From Marinobacter alexandrii (GTDB lineage Bacteria; Pseudomonadota; Gammaproteobacteria; Pseudomonadales; Oleiphilaceae): DNA of 64,000 nt. Of this stretch, positions 28,243 to 37,040 are shown one piece after another. The stretch is taken from NCBI RefSeq assembly GCF_005871205.1, contig NZ_SWKM01000014.1:40001-104000 (forward strand), read 5' to 3'. Each line of letters starts with the position of its first letter. Position 1 is the stretch's first letter. A program made the translations under genes and the position numbers. Under the pieces are notes generated by a model. It was not told the DNA's origin. It ran no database searches and saw nothing but the letters and a program-made list of their open reading frames with translations.

Positions 28243-28545
28243 ATGGCAGGATTGCAGAAAATTTTTATTATTCTGTTAGTACTGGTCCTCATCCTGCTGG
28301 CACTTGTGTTTTCTCTCAACAATCAGATGGCGGTATCGCTCAACTTTCTGTTGTTTGAAACCCAGCCTCACGGCGTCGCTGTCTGGATCATCATGTCTTT
28401 TATCATTGGCGCGCTCGTGGGTGTGTTGATGACCATGCTGGCAACCGTTCGAAACTCGGTGTCCCGGCGAACTCTCGAGAAACGACTTAATCGTGCCGAG
28501 CAGGCATTGGAGAAATCCAGGGCCCAGACCGACCGGACTCTTTAA
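28243..28545 (+). CDS. lapA: Lipopolysaccharide assembly protein A (LapA/YciS domain)
   Basis: This 100-residue protein has two N-terminal transmembrane helices (FIILLVLVLILLALVFSLNNQ; VAVWIIMSFIIGALVGVLMTML) with a short periplasmic turn, then a basic cytoplasmic coiled coil (RTLEKRLNRAEQALEKSRAQ). This is the LapA layout. LapA works with LapB and FtsH in controlling LpxC and LPS assembly at the inner membrane. The stop overlaps the lapB ATG (TAATG), so translation is probably coupled. Confidence 0.92.
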   Translation: MAGLQKIFIILLVLVLILLALVFSLNNQMAVSLNFLLFETQPHGVAVWIIMSFIIGALVGVLMTMLATVRNSVSRRTLEKRLNRAEQALEKSRAQTDRTL

Positions 28546-29714
28546 TGGATATAGTGCTTCAGTGGCTGCTGCTGACGATAGCGGTTGCGGCCGGTTGGTT
28601 CGCTGGCCGACTAGGCAATAGCCGTCGCACGTCCAGTACCCCGATCTCTGATGAAGAGGCGGTGCGCGACCGGCTCCAATTCCTCTTTACTAATTACTCC
28701 GATCAAGCCGTCGAGAATTTTGTGCAGTCCTTGGCTGTGAACAAAGAAACGGTCGGCCTGCATTTGTCGATTGGCAGCCATTTCCGCCTAAAGGGCGAGA
28801 CCGATCGCGCCATTCTGATCCATCAGAATCTTTTGGCGCGTCCTGAGTTACCCACCCGTTTTTCACCCCAGGTTACCCTTGAGCTTGCCAAGGATTACCT
28901 CAAGGCGGGTCTGCTGGACAGGGCCGAGGCATTGCTTCAGGAATTGATGGGCGATCGTGATTATGGTCGCGGATCGTCGCAGCAGCTTATTGAGCTGTAC
29001 CAGCAGGAAAAAGAGTGGGGCAAGGCGGCCGACGTGGCACGGGCGCTGACTAAAGGTGATGCCGATCCAGCCATGTTCAAGGTGCTGGCTTACCTCACCT
29101 GTGAGCGGGCCGAGCAGGCTCTGCGTGAGGATGACCGTTGGGGCGCCCAAAAGCTATGCAAACAGGCGTTGGACTATGATCAGTCCTGTGTTCGCGCCAC
29201 CCTAATTCTGATGAAGCTGCAGATTCGCCAGGGTAGCTTCAAGGACGCCGCGAATCAGAGCCTGAAAGTGTTTGATCAGAATCCAGAATTTGGTCCCGAG
29301 GCTGTGGACCGGTTGATGAAGCTGGAGCAGGAACACGGTGACGTGGGGCGGCTCGGTAAAAAGCTGCGCAAGTTATACGAAAACTACCCCAGCACCAGTC
29401 TCTTGTTGGCCCTGGTGGAGTCGGTCGAACGATCCTCCGGACGCCTTGCGGCCATTGAGCTCCTGCGTCAGGAGCTTGAGGTGCGACCGAGTGTCCGGGG
29501 TCTGTTGCGGCTGGTTGAGATGGCGGGATATGAGAAGGGTATGACCACCGATGAGGGGCGTCTGGTAAGCCGCATCGGTCACCTGATTCTCGTGAATCGG
29601 CCCATATACCGCTGTGCCAACTGTGGCTTCTCCGGCCAGCAATTGCACTGGCTCTGCCCCAGCTGCAAGCAGTGGGAGACCATTCGCCCGATTCAGGGTG
29701 TAGAGGCCGAATAA
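28545..29714 (+). CDS. lapB: Lipopolysaccharide assembly protein B (TPR + rubredoxin-like)
   Basis: This 389-residue protein has an N-terminal transmembrane helix (LQWLLLTIAVAAGWFAG), a row of TPR repeats from about residue 65 to 340, and a C-terminal rubredoxin-like metal knuckle with four Cys (RCANCGFSGQQLHWLCPSC). In E. coli LapB (YciM) is an essential adaptor that brings LpxC to FtsH for degradation and so tunes LPS synthesis. An FtsH paralogue is present in this window at 11.9-13.8 kb, but whether LapB uses it or the main FtsH cannot be told. Confidence 0.95.
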   Translation: MDIVLQWLLLTIAVAAGWFAGRLGNSRRTSSTPISDEEAVRDRLQFLFTNYSDQAVENFVQSLAVNKETVGLHLSIGSHFRLKGETDRAILIHQNLLARPELPTRFSPQVTLELAKDYLKAGLLDRAEALLQELMGDRDYGRGSSQQLIELYQQEKEWGKAADVARALTKGDADPAMFKVLAYLTCERAEQALREDDRWGAQKLCKQALDYDQSCVRATLILMKLQIRQGSFKDAANQSLKVFDQNPEFGPEAVDRLMKLEQEHGDVGRLGKKLRKLYENYPSTSLLLALVESVERSSGRLAAIELLRQELEVRPSVRGLLRLVEMAGYEKGMTTDEGRLVSRIGHLILVNRPIYRCANCGFSGQQLHWLCPSCKQWETIRPIQGVEAE

Positions 29715-29744
29715 TTCTTTAAAGCATTCTGTAGGGTTTATAAC

Positions 29745-30455
29745 GTGCACAACCAAAACGATCCGAAGATCATTGTCGCCCTGGATTTTCCATCTGAGAA
29801 ACCGGCTGTAGAGCTGGTAGAGCAACTGGACCCGGCCAAGTGTCGGCTCAAGGTAGGCAAGGAATTGTTCACCCGCAGTGGCCCGCAGCTGGTAGATCGG
29901 CTGCAGAAGCGCGGTTTCGATGTGTTCCTGGACCTGAAGTTTCACGATATCCCGAACACAACCTCGGCCGCCGTGGCAGCGGCCGCCGACCTCGGTGTGT
30001 GGATGGTCAACGTTCACGCCTCAGGTGGTGAGAAGATGATGGTCGCCTGCCGGGAACGACTGGAATCCTTTGGTGCCGACCGTCCCTTGCTGATCGCAGT
30101 CACCGTGCTCACCAGCATGTCTGCCGACGATCTGGCCGGCATCGGTATTGCCGACTCGCCGGAAGCCCAGGTTTCACGCCTGGCGACCCTCACCAAAAAC
30201 TGCGGCCTCGACGGCGTAGTCTGTTCCGCTCAGGAAGCCCCCAAGCTCAAAGCCGAGCAGGGCGCGGACTTCCAGCTGATTACCCCGGGAATCCGACCGC
30301 TGACCGCCGACAAGGGCGACCAGCAGCGCATTATGACCCCCACAGACGCGCTCAAGGCCGGCTCCGACTACCTCGTGATTGGTCGCCCGATTACTCAGGC
30401 GGCTGACCCTCTGGCTGCGTTGGAGGCGATTCATGCTGAGGTGATGGGGCTCTAA
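29745..30455 (+). CDS. pyrF: Orotidine 5'-phosphate decarboxylase
   Basis: This 236-residue TIM barrel has the OMP decarboxylase active site [12 protein letters not shown] (Lys-Asp tetrad), IIVALDFPS with the first Asp, and the C-terminal phosphate-binding VIGRPITQA. It makes UMP, the last step of de novo pyrimidine synthesis. The start is GTG at 29745, preceded by AGGG at a 9-base spacing. pyrD for the same pathway is 8 kb downstream. Confidence 0.97.
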   Translation: MHNQNDPKIIVALDFPSEKPAVELVEQLDPAKCRLKVGKELFTRSGPQLVDRLQKRGFDVFLDLKFHDIPNTTSAAVAAAADLGVWMVNVHASGGEKMMVACRERLESFGADRPLLIAVTVLTSMSADDLAGIGIADSPEAQVSRLATLTKNCGLDGVVCSAQEAPKLKAEQGADFQLITPGIRPLTADKGDQQRIMTPTDALKAGSDYLVIGRPITQAADPLAALEAIHAEVMGL

Positions 30456-30579
30456 ACTCAGAGATGGGTTTCGGTTCCTGCCCCAGCCTTCGTAGTTCAG
30501 AGTCTGGTGGTGTGGGGCCGCCCTCCCAAACTCCCGAACTCGCAGGCTAGGGGTAAAAGCAATCAGGGTAGGAGGGCAA

Positions 30580-30611
30580 TAAAAAACCCGCTAACTCAGA
30601 GAATTAGCGGG
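30580..30611 (-). terminator. Rho-independent terminator of the first tRNA-Asn
   Basis: On the minus strand CCCGCTAA (30611-30604), a 9-base loop, and TTAGCGGG (30594-30587) form a perfect 8-bp stem followed by TTTTTT. It starts about 12 bases beyond the tRNA 3' end. The same stem could help end pyrF transcription on the plus strand, though there it is followed only by CTTTC. Confidence 0.85.
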
Positions 30612-30623
30612 CTTTCAGAATAG

Positions 30624-30699
30624 TGGCTCCCCGAGCTGGGCTCGAACCAGCGACAAACGGATTAACAGTCCGTTGCTCTACCAACTGAGCTATCGGGGA
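30624..30699 (-). tRNA. tRNA-Asn (anticodon GTT)
   Basis: This 76-base gene encodes its CCA end. It folds with acceptor TCCCCGA/TCGGGGA, a D-stem with AGCTCAGTTGGTAGAGC, an anticodon stem CGGAC/ATCCG around loop CTGTTAA (anticodon GTT) and a T-arm GGTTCGAGCC. It is identical to a second copy at 45.2 kb. Confidence 0.97.
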
Positions 30700-30723
30700 A
30701 CGTCGTCGTGTGACGAGGCGCGT

Positions 30724-30752
30724 ATATTAGTGTGGCTATACGCCCTCGTCAA
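30724..30752 (-). promoter_or_regulatory. Promoter of the first tRNA-Asn
   Basis: On the minus strand TTGACG (30747-30752) and TAATAT (30724-30729) are separated by exactly 17 bp, followed by a GC-rich discriminator (ACGCGCC) typical of stringently controlled stable-RNA promoters. The second tRNA-Asn has the same layout. Confidence 0.75.
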
Positions 30753-30769
30753 CCCTTCGCCAGATTTTT

Positions 30770-31954
30770 TTAGGCGAGGGCCTTTTTCAGACGATCAACC
30801 GCCTGCTTCAGGTTGTCCATGCTGGTGGCAAAGCTCAGGCGCATATGGCCTGGCGCACCAAAGGCAGAACCCGGAACCAGAGCAACGCCGGCTTCAGTCA
30901 GCAGCTTCTCAGCGAACTCGACGTCGTTGTTGGCGTCTTTGTCGGCCTCGATTGCGTCGTGGAAGCTCGGGAACACGTAGAAGGTGCCGTCACCGTGCAG
31001 GCAATCCACGCCGGGCAGACCATTCAGTGCCTCTACGAGCCAGTCGTGTCGCTCTTTGAACGCGGTGACCATCTCGCCAACACAGTCCTGTGAGCCATCG
31101 AGAGCCGCCTGGGCAGCCGCCTGTGACACTGACGACGGGTTGGACGTGCTCTGGGACTGAATCTTCTTCATGGCACCAATGATCTTGGCGGGGCCGGCGG
31201 CATAACCGATGCGCCAGCCAGTCATGGAGTAGGCCTTGGAAACACCGTTTAGAACGAAGGTGCGTTCGTATAGCTCCGGTGTAGCGTTCAGAATGTTGCA
31301 GAACGGCTTGCCAGTCCAGAGGATGGGCTCGTACATGTCGTCGGTTGCGATCATGATCTTCGGGTGCTTCTTCAGCACCTCGCCGATAGCCTGCAACTCT
31401 TCCAGGGTATAAGCCATACCGCTGGGGTTGGATGGGCTGTTGATCACGAACAGGCGGGTACGCTCAGTAATGGCGTTTTCCAGTTGTTCCGGTGTGATCT
31501 TGAAGCGAGTGTCAGCGCCGGTTTCGATAATCACCGGTTTGCCTTCAGCAACGAGAACCATGTCCGGGTAGGACACCCAGTAGGGCGCCGGAATAATGGC
31601 TTCATCACCGGGGTTCAGCGTGGCAAGTGCGAGGTTGAAAAAGCTCTGTTTGCCACCACTGCTTACTAGGATTTGATTGGCTTCGTAATCCAGGCCGTTG
31701 TCCCGTTTGTACTTCGCAATAATCGCTTTCTTCAGGGCCGGCGTACCATCCACAGCCGTATACTTTGTCTGGCCGTTATTGATGGCTTCTATGGCTGCCT
31801 GCTTGATGTGATCTGGGGTATCGAAGTCAGGCTCGCCAGCTCCCAGGCCAATGATGTCCTGGCCGGCTGCGCGGAGTTCCGCGGCTTTATTGGTGACTGC
31901 GAGGGTGGGAGAGGGCTTGATAGCCTGTACTCGGCTGGAAAGTTGAAGATCCAA
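30770..31954 (-). CDS. Aspartate aminotransferase (class Ib type)
   Basis: This 394-residue PLP enzyme shows IGLGAGEPDFDTPDHIKQAA, NSPSNPSG, and the Schiff-base Lys in NGVSKAYSMTGWRIGYAAGP. Those marks place it with the Ib aspartate (and often prephenate) aminotransferases. The start is TTG at 31954: AAGGAGCG sits 5 bases upstream and the N-terminus then matches the family's 'L-S-x-R-x-x-x-I-x-P-S-x-T' opening. A longer frame to 32011 has no ribosome-binding site. It is divergent from uvrB and is followed by the tRNA-Asn promoter. Confidence 0.93.
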   Translation of the reverse strand: MDLQLSSRVQAIKPSPTLAVTNKAAELRAAGQDIIGLGAGEPDFDTPDHIKQAAIEAINNGQTKYTAVDGTPALKKAIIAKYKRDNGLDYEANQILVSSGGKQSFFNLALATLNPGDEAIIPAPYWVSYPDMVLVAEGKPVIIETGADTRFKITPEQLENAITERTRLFVINSPSNPSGMAYTLEELQAIGEVLKKHPKIMIATDDMYEPILWTGKPFCNILNATPELYERTFVLNGVSKAYSMTGWRIGYAAGPAKIIGAMKKIQSQSTSNPSSVSQAAAQAALDGSQDCVGEMVTAFKERHDWLVEALNGLPGVDCLHGDGTFYVFPSFHDAIEADKDANNDVEFAEKLLTEAGVALVPGSAFGAPGHMRLSFATSMDNLKQAVDRLKKALA

Positions 31955-32136
31955 ACTTGCGCTCCTTAAAGCTGCGTCTGATAGGGCTGCGACTGGCGGA
32001 AGTAGGCACAATGACTGATTTTCTTCCGGCCGTCGATTGCTCCGATGGTATCATGAAGCCGGCATAACGCTAAATTTCTGGACTGTGGGGCCTGTTCGTG
32101 GCCATGTCCGTCAAAACCGGAGGTTGTCTGCCTATT

Positions 32137-34194
32137 ATGGCCAAGAACGAGCCTAGTACCGCAAGCGAAGGGATTTTCAAGGTCGACTCACCCTTCGAGC
32201 CCGCCGGTGACCAGCCGAAGGCCATTGAGGGCCTGGTGGATGGCATTGAATCCGGGCTGGCTCACCAAACCCTTTTGGGCGTGACTGGCTCCGGCAAAAC
32301 CTTCACCGTTGCCAAGGTGATCGAGGAGATCCAACGGCCCACAATCATCATGGCTCACAACAAGACGCTGGCCGCGCAGTTGTACGGGGAGTTCCGTGAA
32401 TTTTTCCCGGACAATTCGGTGGAGTATTTTGTTTCCTATTACGACTACTACCAACCGGAAGCCTACGTACCGTCGTCTGATACGTTCATCGAGAAAGATG
32501 CTTCGATCAACGAGCACATCGAGCAGATGCGACTGTCGGCCACCAAGGCATTGCTGGAACGGCCCGACGCGATCATCGTGGCCACTGTATCGTCTATCTA
32601 CGGTCTGGGTGACCCGCAGTCCTACCTGAAAATGATGCTGCACCTGGATCGGGGCGATCAGATCGACCAACGTTTTATCCTGCGCCGTCTGGCCGAGCTT
32701 CAATACACCCGGAATGACATCGAATTTCATCGCGCCAATTATCGGGTTCGCGGTGACGTCATCGATGTGTTCCCGGCTGAATCCGAGAAGGAAGCCATCC
32801 GCATCGAGCTGTTCGATGACGAAGTGGAAAACCTCAGCTATTTCGATCCGCTCACTGGCGAGGTGCTGCGCCGCGTACCCCGGGTAACGATTTACCCGAA
32901 GTCCCATTACGTCACCCCGCGCCAGAAGGTGCTGGATGCGGTGGAACACATTCGTGTTGAGCTTGATGAGCGTTTGCAGCAGTTGCGCAACAACAACCGG
33001 CTGGTGGAAGCCCAGCGGTTGGAGGAACGCACCCGCTACGACATCGAGATGATGATGGAGCTGGGCTACTGCAACGGCATCGAGAACTACTCACGTTACC
33101 TGTCGGGCCGTCGTCCCGGCGAGGCGCCACCGACACTGTTCGACTATATCCCCGCCAATGCCCTGCTGGTGGTGGACGAGTCCCACGTGACCGTTCCCCA
33201 AATCGGCGCCATGTACAAAGGTGACCGATCCCGTAAGGAAACTCTGGTGGAATACGGTTTCCGGTTGCCGTCGGCACTGGACAACCGGCCCATGAAATTT
33301 GACGAATGGGAGCGCATAGCGCCCCAGATGATTTTCGTGTCGGCGACTCCGTCCACCTACGAAGCAGAACACGCCGGCCAGATTGTTGAGCAGGTGGTAA
33401 GGCCCACCGGCTTGCTGGATCCGGAGATCGAAGTCCGACCGGCATCAACCCAGGTGGATGATCTGCTGTCCGAGATTCACGCCCGAGTAGCGATCAAGGA
33501 GCGCGTGCTGGTGACCACGCTCACGAAGCGTATGGCCGAAGACCTCACGGACTTCTTGATGGAGCACGACGTCAAAGTGCGTTATCTCCATTCCGACATC
33601 GATACCGTGGAGCGTGTGGAGATTATCCGTGATCTGCGCCGAGGTGAGTTCGACGTGCTGGTCGGGATCAACCTCCTGCGGGAGGGCCTGGATATGCCCG
33701 AGGTGTCGCTGGTGGCCATACTGGATGCTGATAAGGAAGGCTTCCTGCGCTCCGAGCGGTCGCTGATCCAGACCATCGGCCGTGCCGCGCGAAATGTGAA
33801 CGGCAGGGCGATCCTCTATGGCGACCGGATTACCGGCTCGATGCAGAAAGCGATTGATGAGACGGCTCGCCGGCGTGCAAAACAGGCCGAACACAACGAA
33901 GAGCACGGCATTACGCCGCAGGGTCTGAACAAGAAGATTGCCGACATCATGGAGGGTGCCGGGGGCGGCGGTCGTGGTCGTCGTAAGGCCGAACGTCCGG
34001 GCCAAAAGGCGGCGGAAGAAGCCGAGAAGTACCGGGCCAAAACCGGCAACAAGTCCCCTGAAGAGGTGCTTAAAGAAGTGTCTCGCCTTGAGGACGACAT
34101 GTACAAAGCGGCCTCGAATCTGGATTTCGAGACCGCAGCGCGGCTCCGGGATGAGATCTCGGAGCTTAAAGAGGCTGCCTTGCGGACTGGCTGA
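32137..34194 (+). CDS. uvrB: Excinuclease ABC subunit B
   Basis: This protein of about 685 residues is UvrB of nucleotide excision repair: Walker [11 protein letters not shown], the beta-hairpin segment [21 protein letters not shown] cut short here, helicase motifs ([41 protein letters not shown] parts; QTIGRAARN) and a C-terminal UVR domain ([24 protein letters not shown] in part) that contacts UvrC. The start is uncertain: ATG 32137 (GGAGG 13 bases upstream), ATG 32104 or GTG 32098. No clear LexA box is visible upstream. Confidence 0.97.
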   Translation: MAKNEPSTASEGIFKVDSPFEPAGDQPKAIEGLVDGIESGLAHQTLLGVTGSGKTFTVAKVIEEIQRPTIIMAHNKTLAAQLYGEFREFFPDNSVEYFVSYYDYYQPEAYVPSSDTFIEKDASINEHIEQMRLSATKALLERPDAIIVATVSSIYGLGDPQSYLKMMLHLDRGDQIDQRFILRRLAELQYTRNDIEFHRANYRVRGDVIDVFPAESEKEAIRIELFDDEVENLSYFDPLTGEVLRRVPRVTIYPKSHYVTPRQKVLDAVEHIRVELDERLQQLRNNNRLVEAQRLEERTRYDIEMMMELGYCNGIENYSRYLSGRRPGEAPPTLFDYIPANALLVVDESHVTVPQIGAMYKGDRSRKETLVEYGFRLPSALDNRPMKFDEWERIAPQMIFVSATPSTYEAEHAGQIVEQVVRPTGLLDPEIEVRPASTQVDDLLSEIHARVAIKERVLVTTLTKRMAEDLTDFLMEHDVKVRYLHSDIDTVERVEIIRDLRRGEFDVLVGINLLREGLDMPEVSLVAILDADKEGFLRSERSLIQTIGRAARNVNGRAILYGDRITGSMQKAIDETARRRAKQAEHNEEHGITPQGLNKKIADIMEGAGGGGRGRRKAERPGQKAAEEAEKYRAKTGNKSPEEVLKEVSRLEDDMYKAASNLDFETAARLRDEISELKEAALRTG

Positions 34195-34207
34195 TCAGCT
34201 GATCAGC
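34190..34207. repeat. 18-bp perfect palindrome containing both stop codons of convergent genes
   Basis: GCTGATCAGCTGATCAGC is its own reverse complement. It contains the uvrB TGA on the plus strand and the TGA of the GNAT/C39 gene on the minus strand, and two GATC sites. No T-run follows, so it is not an obvious terminator. Confidence 0.6.
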
Positions 34208-35357
34208 GCTCTCGTTTCGGGCCGACAATGACCGCGGCTTGAAGCGGCTGCAGGCTGCCGTAGCGGGACATCTTGTCGAATATCCGACGGTCGATGGGCA
34301 GGTATTGCTTGTCGGCCACGGTTTCACTGGCCTCGACGTCAATTTCCGGATCGTGCAGGTAGACGAACTGATCGTCGATGGCACACACGGTTACCCAGTG
34401 CGGCACCCGGCTGCGGTTCAGTTGCCAGGTGCTGATCAGAATAACCGGGATGCGACCCTGGTGAAGTGCCCGCTCCATTCCGTCAAGTGTTAGCGGGTCG
34501 TGACGCAGTTCTATCTCGGTTTGACCGATGTCGTGCAGAAAGCCCTCGTGCACCAACTCCAGTACCCGCTTCTTGTCTTCGTTCCGCACTGTGTCCTTGA
34601 ACAGGGCGCCCTCCTTACTGATCCATGCACTGGCATGAAAACCTCGGTTCCAAGCCGACAGAGCCAGTCCGTGGGGACCACAGCCTCCATGGCCCGCGAG
34701 CATGAATATGGTGGTGGCTTCACGCCAGAGCTTAAGCTCCTCAAGGGTGCTGACGGCCTGGCCCTCGTCAAGCGCGGCCATGGCCATGATCAGGGCTGCC
34801 GGACCACAGGAAAAATCCGTGGTCTGAGGATAGTAGGGCACTTCCGGGAAGTTCCCGGAGGGTTCGTAAAACAGAATGCGTCGTTCAAAGCGCAGTGCGT
34901 TGCCATGATCCTCATAATAGTCACGGTATGTGCCAAACTGGCGGTAGCCCAGGCGCTCGTAGAGACCGATGGCGGAATGATTGTCCTCACGAACTTCCAG
35001 GCGCATCACGATACGGCCCGCCTCGACCGCTTCCTGTTCCGCCGCCCGAATCAGTTTTTCTCCGGCGCCGCGGCCCCGGACTGAGGGGGAAACAGCAATG
35101 GAATAGATGCGGGCCAATCGGGTGGCAGCGTTCATCAGCACCAGGGCATAGCCCACGAGCTCGCCGTTAAGGGTCGCAACCATCAAACGGTCTCTGGGCA
35201 CCTCGAGAAAGCGGCGAAAACTGCGACGGGAAATCCTGTCTTCATCGAAGCACAGGTTTTCAAGACGGACGAGCGCATCCAGGTCGTCAGTCGTGGCCTG
35301 TCGGAGCAGGAGGTCGGTCATGGCGATGGAGCCTTGGCGAGTAACGGGTCGGGGCAT
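34203..35357 (-). CDS. GNAT acetyltransferase fused to a C39/papain-like peptidase domain
   Basis: This 384-residue protein has two domains. Residues about 13-165 are a GNAT acetyltransferase similar to RimI (IYSIAVSPSVRGRGAGEKLI is the acetyl-CoA loop; SAIGLYERLGYRQFGTY). Residues about 180-384 are a peptidase C39-like/papain-like fold: PQTTDFSCGPAALIMAM has the Cys nucleophile, and RVPHWVTVCAIDDQFVYLHDPE has the His and the Asp. It lies divergent from a RimK-like ATP-grasp ligase, a pairing that recurs in proteobacteria and has been proposed to act on peptides. ATG 35357 has AAGGGAAG in front; ATG 35321 is an alternative. The substrate is unknown. Confidence 0.85.
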   Translation of the reverse strand: MPRPVTRQGSIAMTDLLLRQATTDDLDALVRLENLCFDEDRISRRSFRRFLEVPRDRLMVATLNGELVGYALVLMNAATRLARIYSIAVSPSVRGRGAGEKLIRAAEQEAVEAGRIVMRLEVREDNHSAIGLYERLGYRQFGTYRDYYEDHGNALRFERRILFYEPSGNFPEVPYYPQTTDFSCGPAALIMAMAALDEGQAVSTLEELKLWREATTIFMLAGHGGCGPHGLALSAWNRGFHASAWISKEGALFKDTVRNEDKKRVLELVHEGFLHDIGQTEIELRHDPLTLDGMERALHQGRIPVILISTWQLNRSRVPHWVTVCAIDDQFVYLHDPEIDVEASETVADKQYLPIDRRIFDKMSRYGSLQPLQAAVIVGPKRER

Positions 35358-35420
35358 GCAGGGCGCTTCCCTTACCTGGGTATTATGAGAGGAAGTGTGC
35401 TACTGGAACATAGCTCAAGT

Positions 35421-35489
35421 ATGCGTAAAAGCACGCATTATTCGAAGATTGTGCGGGTACCCGTCCAGGCGTATTGTTGCGAAAATTGA
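35421..35489 (+). CDS. Candidate 22-residue Cys-Cys peptide ORF in front of the ATP-grasp ligase
   Basis: A short frame starts at ATG 35421 (MRKSTHYSKIV) and ends in AYCCEN before TGA at 35487-35489, 33 bp upstream of the ATP-grasp ligase ATG and on the same strand. An in-frame ATG at 35385 would lengthen it to 34 residues. The N-terminal part is basic, and the end has two adjacent Cys followed by Glu-Asn. Ribosome-binding sites are weak for both starts, so expression is unproven. Its position between a ligase and a GNAT/peptidase protein makes it a candidate precursor peptide. It could also be a chance frame. Confidence 0.35.
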   Translation: MRKSTHYSKIVRVPVQAYCCEN

Positions 35490-35522
35490 TCAGGGCTCAA
35501 CCTTCAGGGAGGATTGCCCCCG

Positions 35523-37022
35523 ATGTCTCGATTATTGATTGTGGTGGACCGCGCGAAAGATTGGTCTCCGTATTACCCCAGTGAAGACGTACTGACGTTT
35601 GACCAGTACCTGCAATTTACGACACCGGCCAATGGCCGAGTGCGGGTGATCAACCTTTGCCAGAGCGCCAAATACCTCAGTCGCGGCTATTACTGCTCCC
35701 TGTTGGCGGAAGCCCGTGGTCACCATGTGGTGCCTTCGGTGATGACTCTGAACGACCTGAGCCGCAAGGGCCTGTTTTCACTTGAGCTGGAAGAGCTGGA
35801 TAGTAGCGTCCTGGAATGGCTGGAAGCCTCGGGCTCGGCCATCGATCCGTCCAAGGATGAACGTCATGCCACTCACGAAGTGCGTATCCGGACCTACTTC
35901 GGTCAGGTCGAGCATCCGGAACTGAAGCCGGTGGCAAGGGCGCTGTTCGAGCGTTTCCCCTGTCCGATTCTCGAGGTAGTGTTCAAGCGGCGCAAAGGTT
36001 GGCAGATTGAATCCATGAAGCCGGCGGCTCCGGCCGATCTGGAGGAGCGCGAGCAGGACGTGTTCGCCGCCGCCCTTGACCGTTTCAGCAGCATGATTTG
36101 GCGCAAGCCGCGGGCTCGCCGCCGTTACCGCTTTGATCTGGCCGTGCTGGTTAATCCGGATGAGGAAATGCCTCCCAGCGACAAGGTAGCCCTGACACGA
36201 TTTGAGAAAGCTGGCCGCAAGCTTGGCATCAATGTTGAGCAGATAACCCGGCGCGATTACATGCGTCTGCCGGAATACGATGGCCTTTTTATCCGGGAAA
36301 CCACCGCCATTGACCATCACACCTACCGTTTTGCCCGTAAGGCCGAGGCCGAGGGTATGGTGGTGATTGACGATCCGGTGTCCATCCTGCGTTGCACCAA
36401 CAAGGTCTTTCTGGCTGACCTGTTGAAGAACAACAAGGTGCCAACGCCCAGGACCCTGATCCTGTCGAAAGATCAGAAGCAGGCGGTGGAGCAGGTGATG
36501 GATGAGCTGGGCTTCCCGGTGGTCATCAAGATACCGGACGGTGCTTTTTCCCGTGGTGTGACCAAGGCGGAAGACGAGGCGTCACTGCGAGCCGGCCTGA
36601 AGGAGTTGTTCAAGCAGTCGGCTCTGGTGCTGGCCCAGGAATACCTGTACACCGATTACGACTGGCGTATCGGTGTGCTCGGTGGCCGTGCGATCTATGC
36701 GTGCAAGTACATGATGGTCAAAGGCCATTGGCAGATCTATCAGCACGGCGAATCGACCAGTGAAAGTGGTGACTTTGAAACCATGCCGACCTATGAGGTA
36801 CCACGTAACGTGATCCAGGCAGCCCTGAGCGCAACCAAGCTTATTGGTAATGGGCTTTATGGTGTCGATATCAAGCAGTCGGGCAATCGGGTGGCTGTCA
36901 TCGAGGTCAATGATAACCCCAGCATTGATGCTGGAGTTGAAGATCGGTTCCTCGGTGGTGAACTCTACACATTGATCATGCAGGAGTTTCTGTCGCGTAT
37001 GGAGGCGAACCGCCGTCGTTAG
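35523..37022 (+). CDS. RimK-like ATP-grasp ligase with an N-terminal RLAN-type domain
   Basis: This 499-residue protein has an N-terminal alpha/beta region (residues 1 to about 190, beginning SRLLIVVDRAKDWSPYYPSE) of the kind Pfam calls RLAN. A RimK-type ATP-grasp domain follows: FLADLLKNNKVPTPRTLIL, VVIKIPDGAFSRGVTKAED, LVLAQEYLYTDYDWRIGVLG, and the metal-binding AVIEVNDNPSIDAG. RimK-like ligases add amino acids, often Glu, to a carboxylate of a protein or peptide. ATG 35523 is preceded by GGGAGG at 10 bases. The divergent partner is a GNAT/C39-peptidase fusion. It is not ordinary RimK (about 300 residues); the acceptor is unknown. Confidence 0.85.
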   Translation: MSRLLIVVDRAKDWSPYYPSEDVLTFDQYLQFTTPANGRVRVINLCQSAKYLSRGYYCSLLAEARGHHVVPSVMTLNDLSRKGLFSLELEELDSSVLEWLEASGSAIDPSKDERHATHEVRIRTYFGQVEHPELKPVARALFERFPCPILEVVFKRRKGWQIESMKPAAPADLEEREQDVFAAALDRFSSMIWRKPRARRRYRFDLAVLVNPDEEMPPSDKVALTRFEKAGRKLGINVEQITRRDYMRLPEYDGLFIRETTAIDHHTYRFARKAEAEGMVVIDDPVSILRCTNKVFLADLLKNNKVPTPRTLILSKDQKQAVEQVMDELGFPVVIKIPDGAFSRGVTKAEDEASLRAGLKELFKQSALVLAQEYLYTDYDWRIGVLGGRAIYACKYMMVKGHWQIYQHGESTSESGDFETMPTYEVPRNVIQAALSATKLIGNGLYGVDIKQSGNRVAVIEVNDNPSIDAGVEDRFLGGELYTLIMQEFLSRMEANRRR

Positions 37023-37040
37023 TCCGCTGGGTTGTCCAGA

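Noticed and set aside
34190..34207. The uvrB-end palindrome as an intrinsic terminator
   Set aside because: No T-run follows on either strand and the loop is absent in a perfect palindrome.
35514..35522. Earlier TTG start for the ATP-grasp ligase
   Set aside because: It would sit only two bases after the GGGAGG motif; the ATG at 35523 is at a usable distance and matches the family N-terminus.
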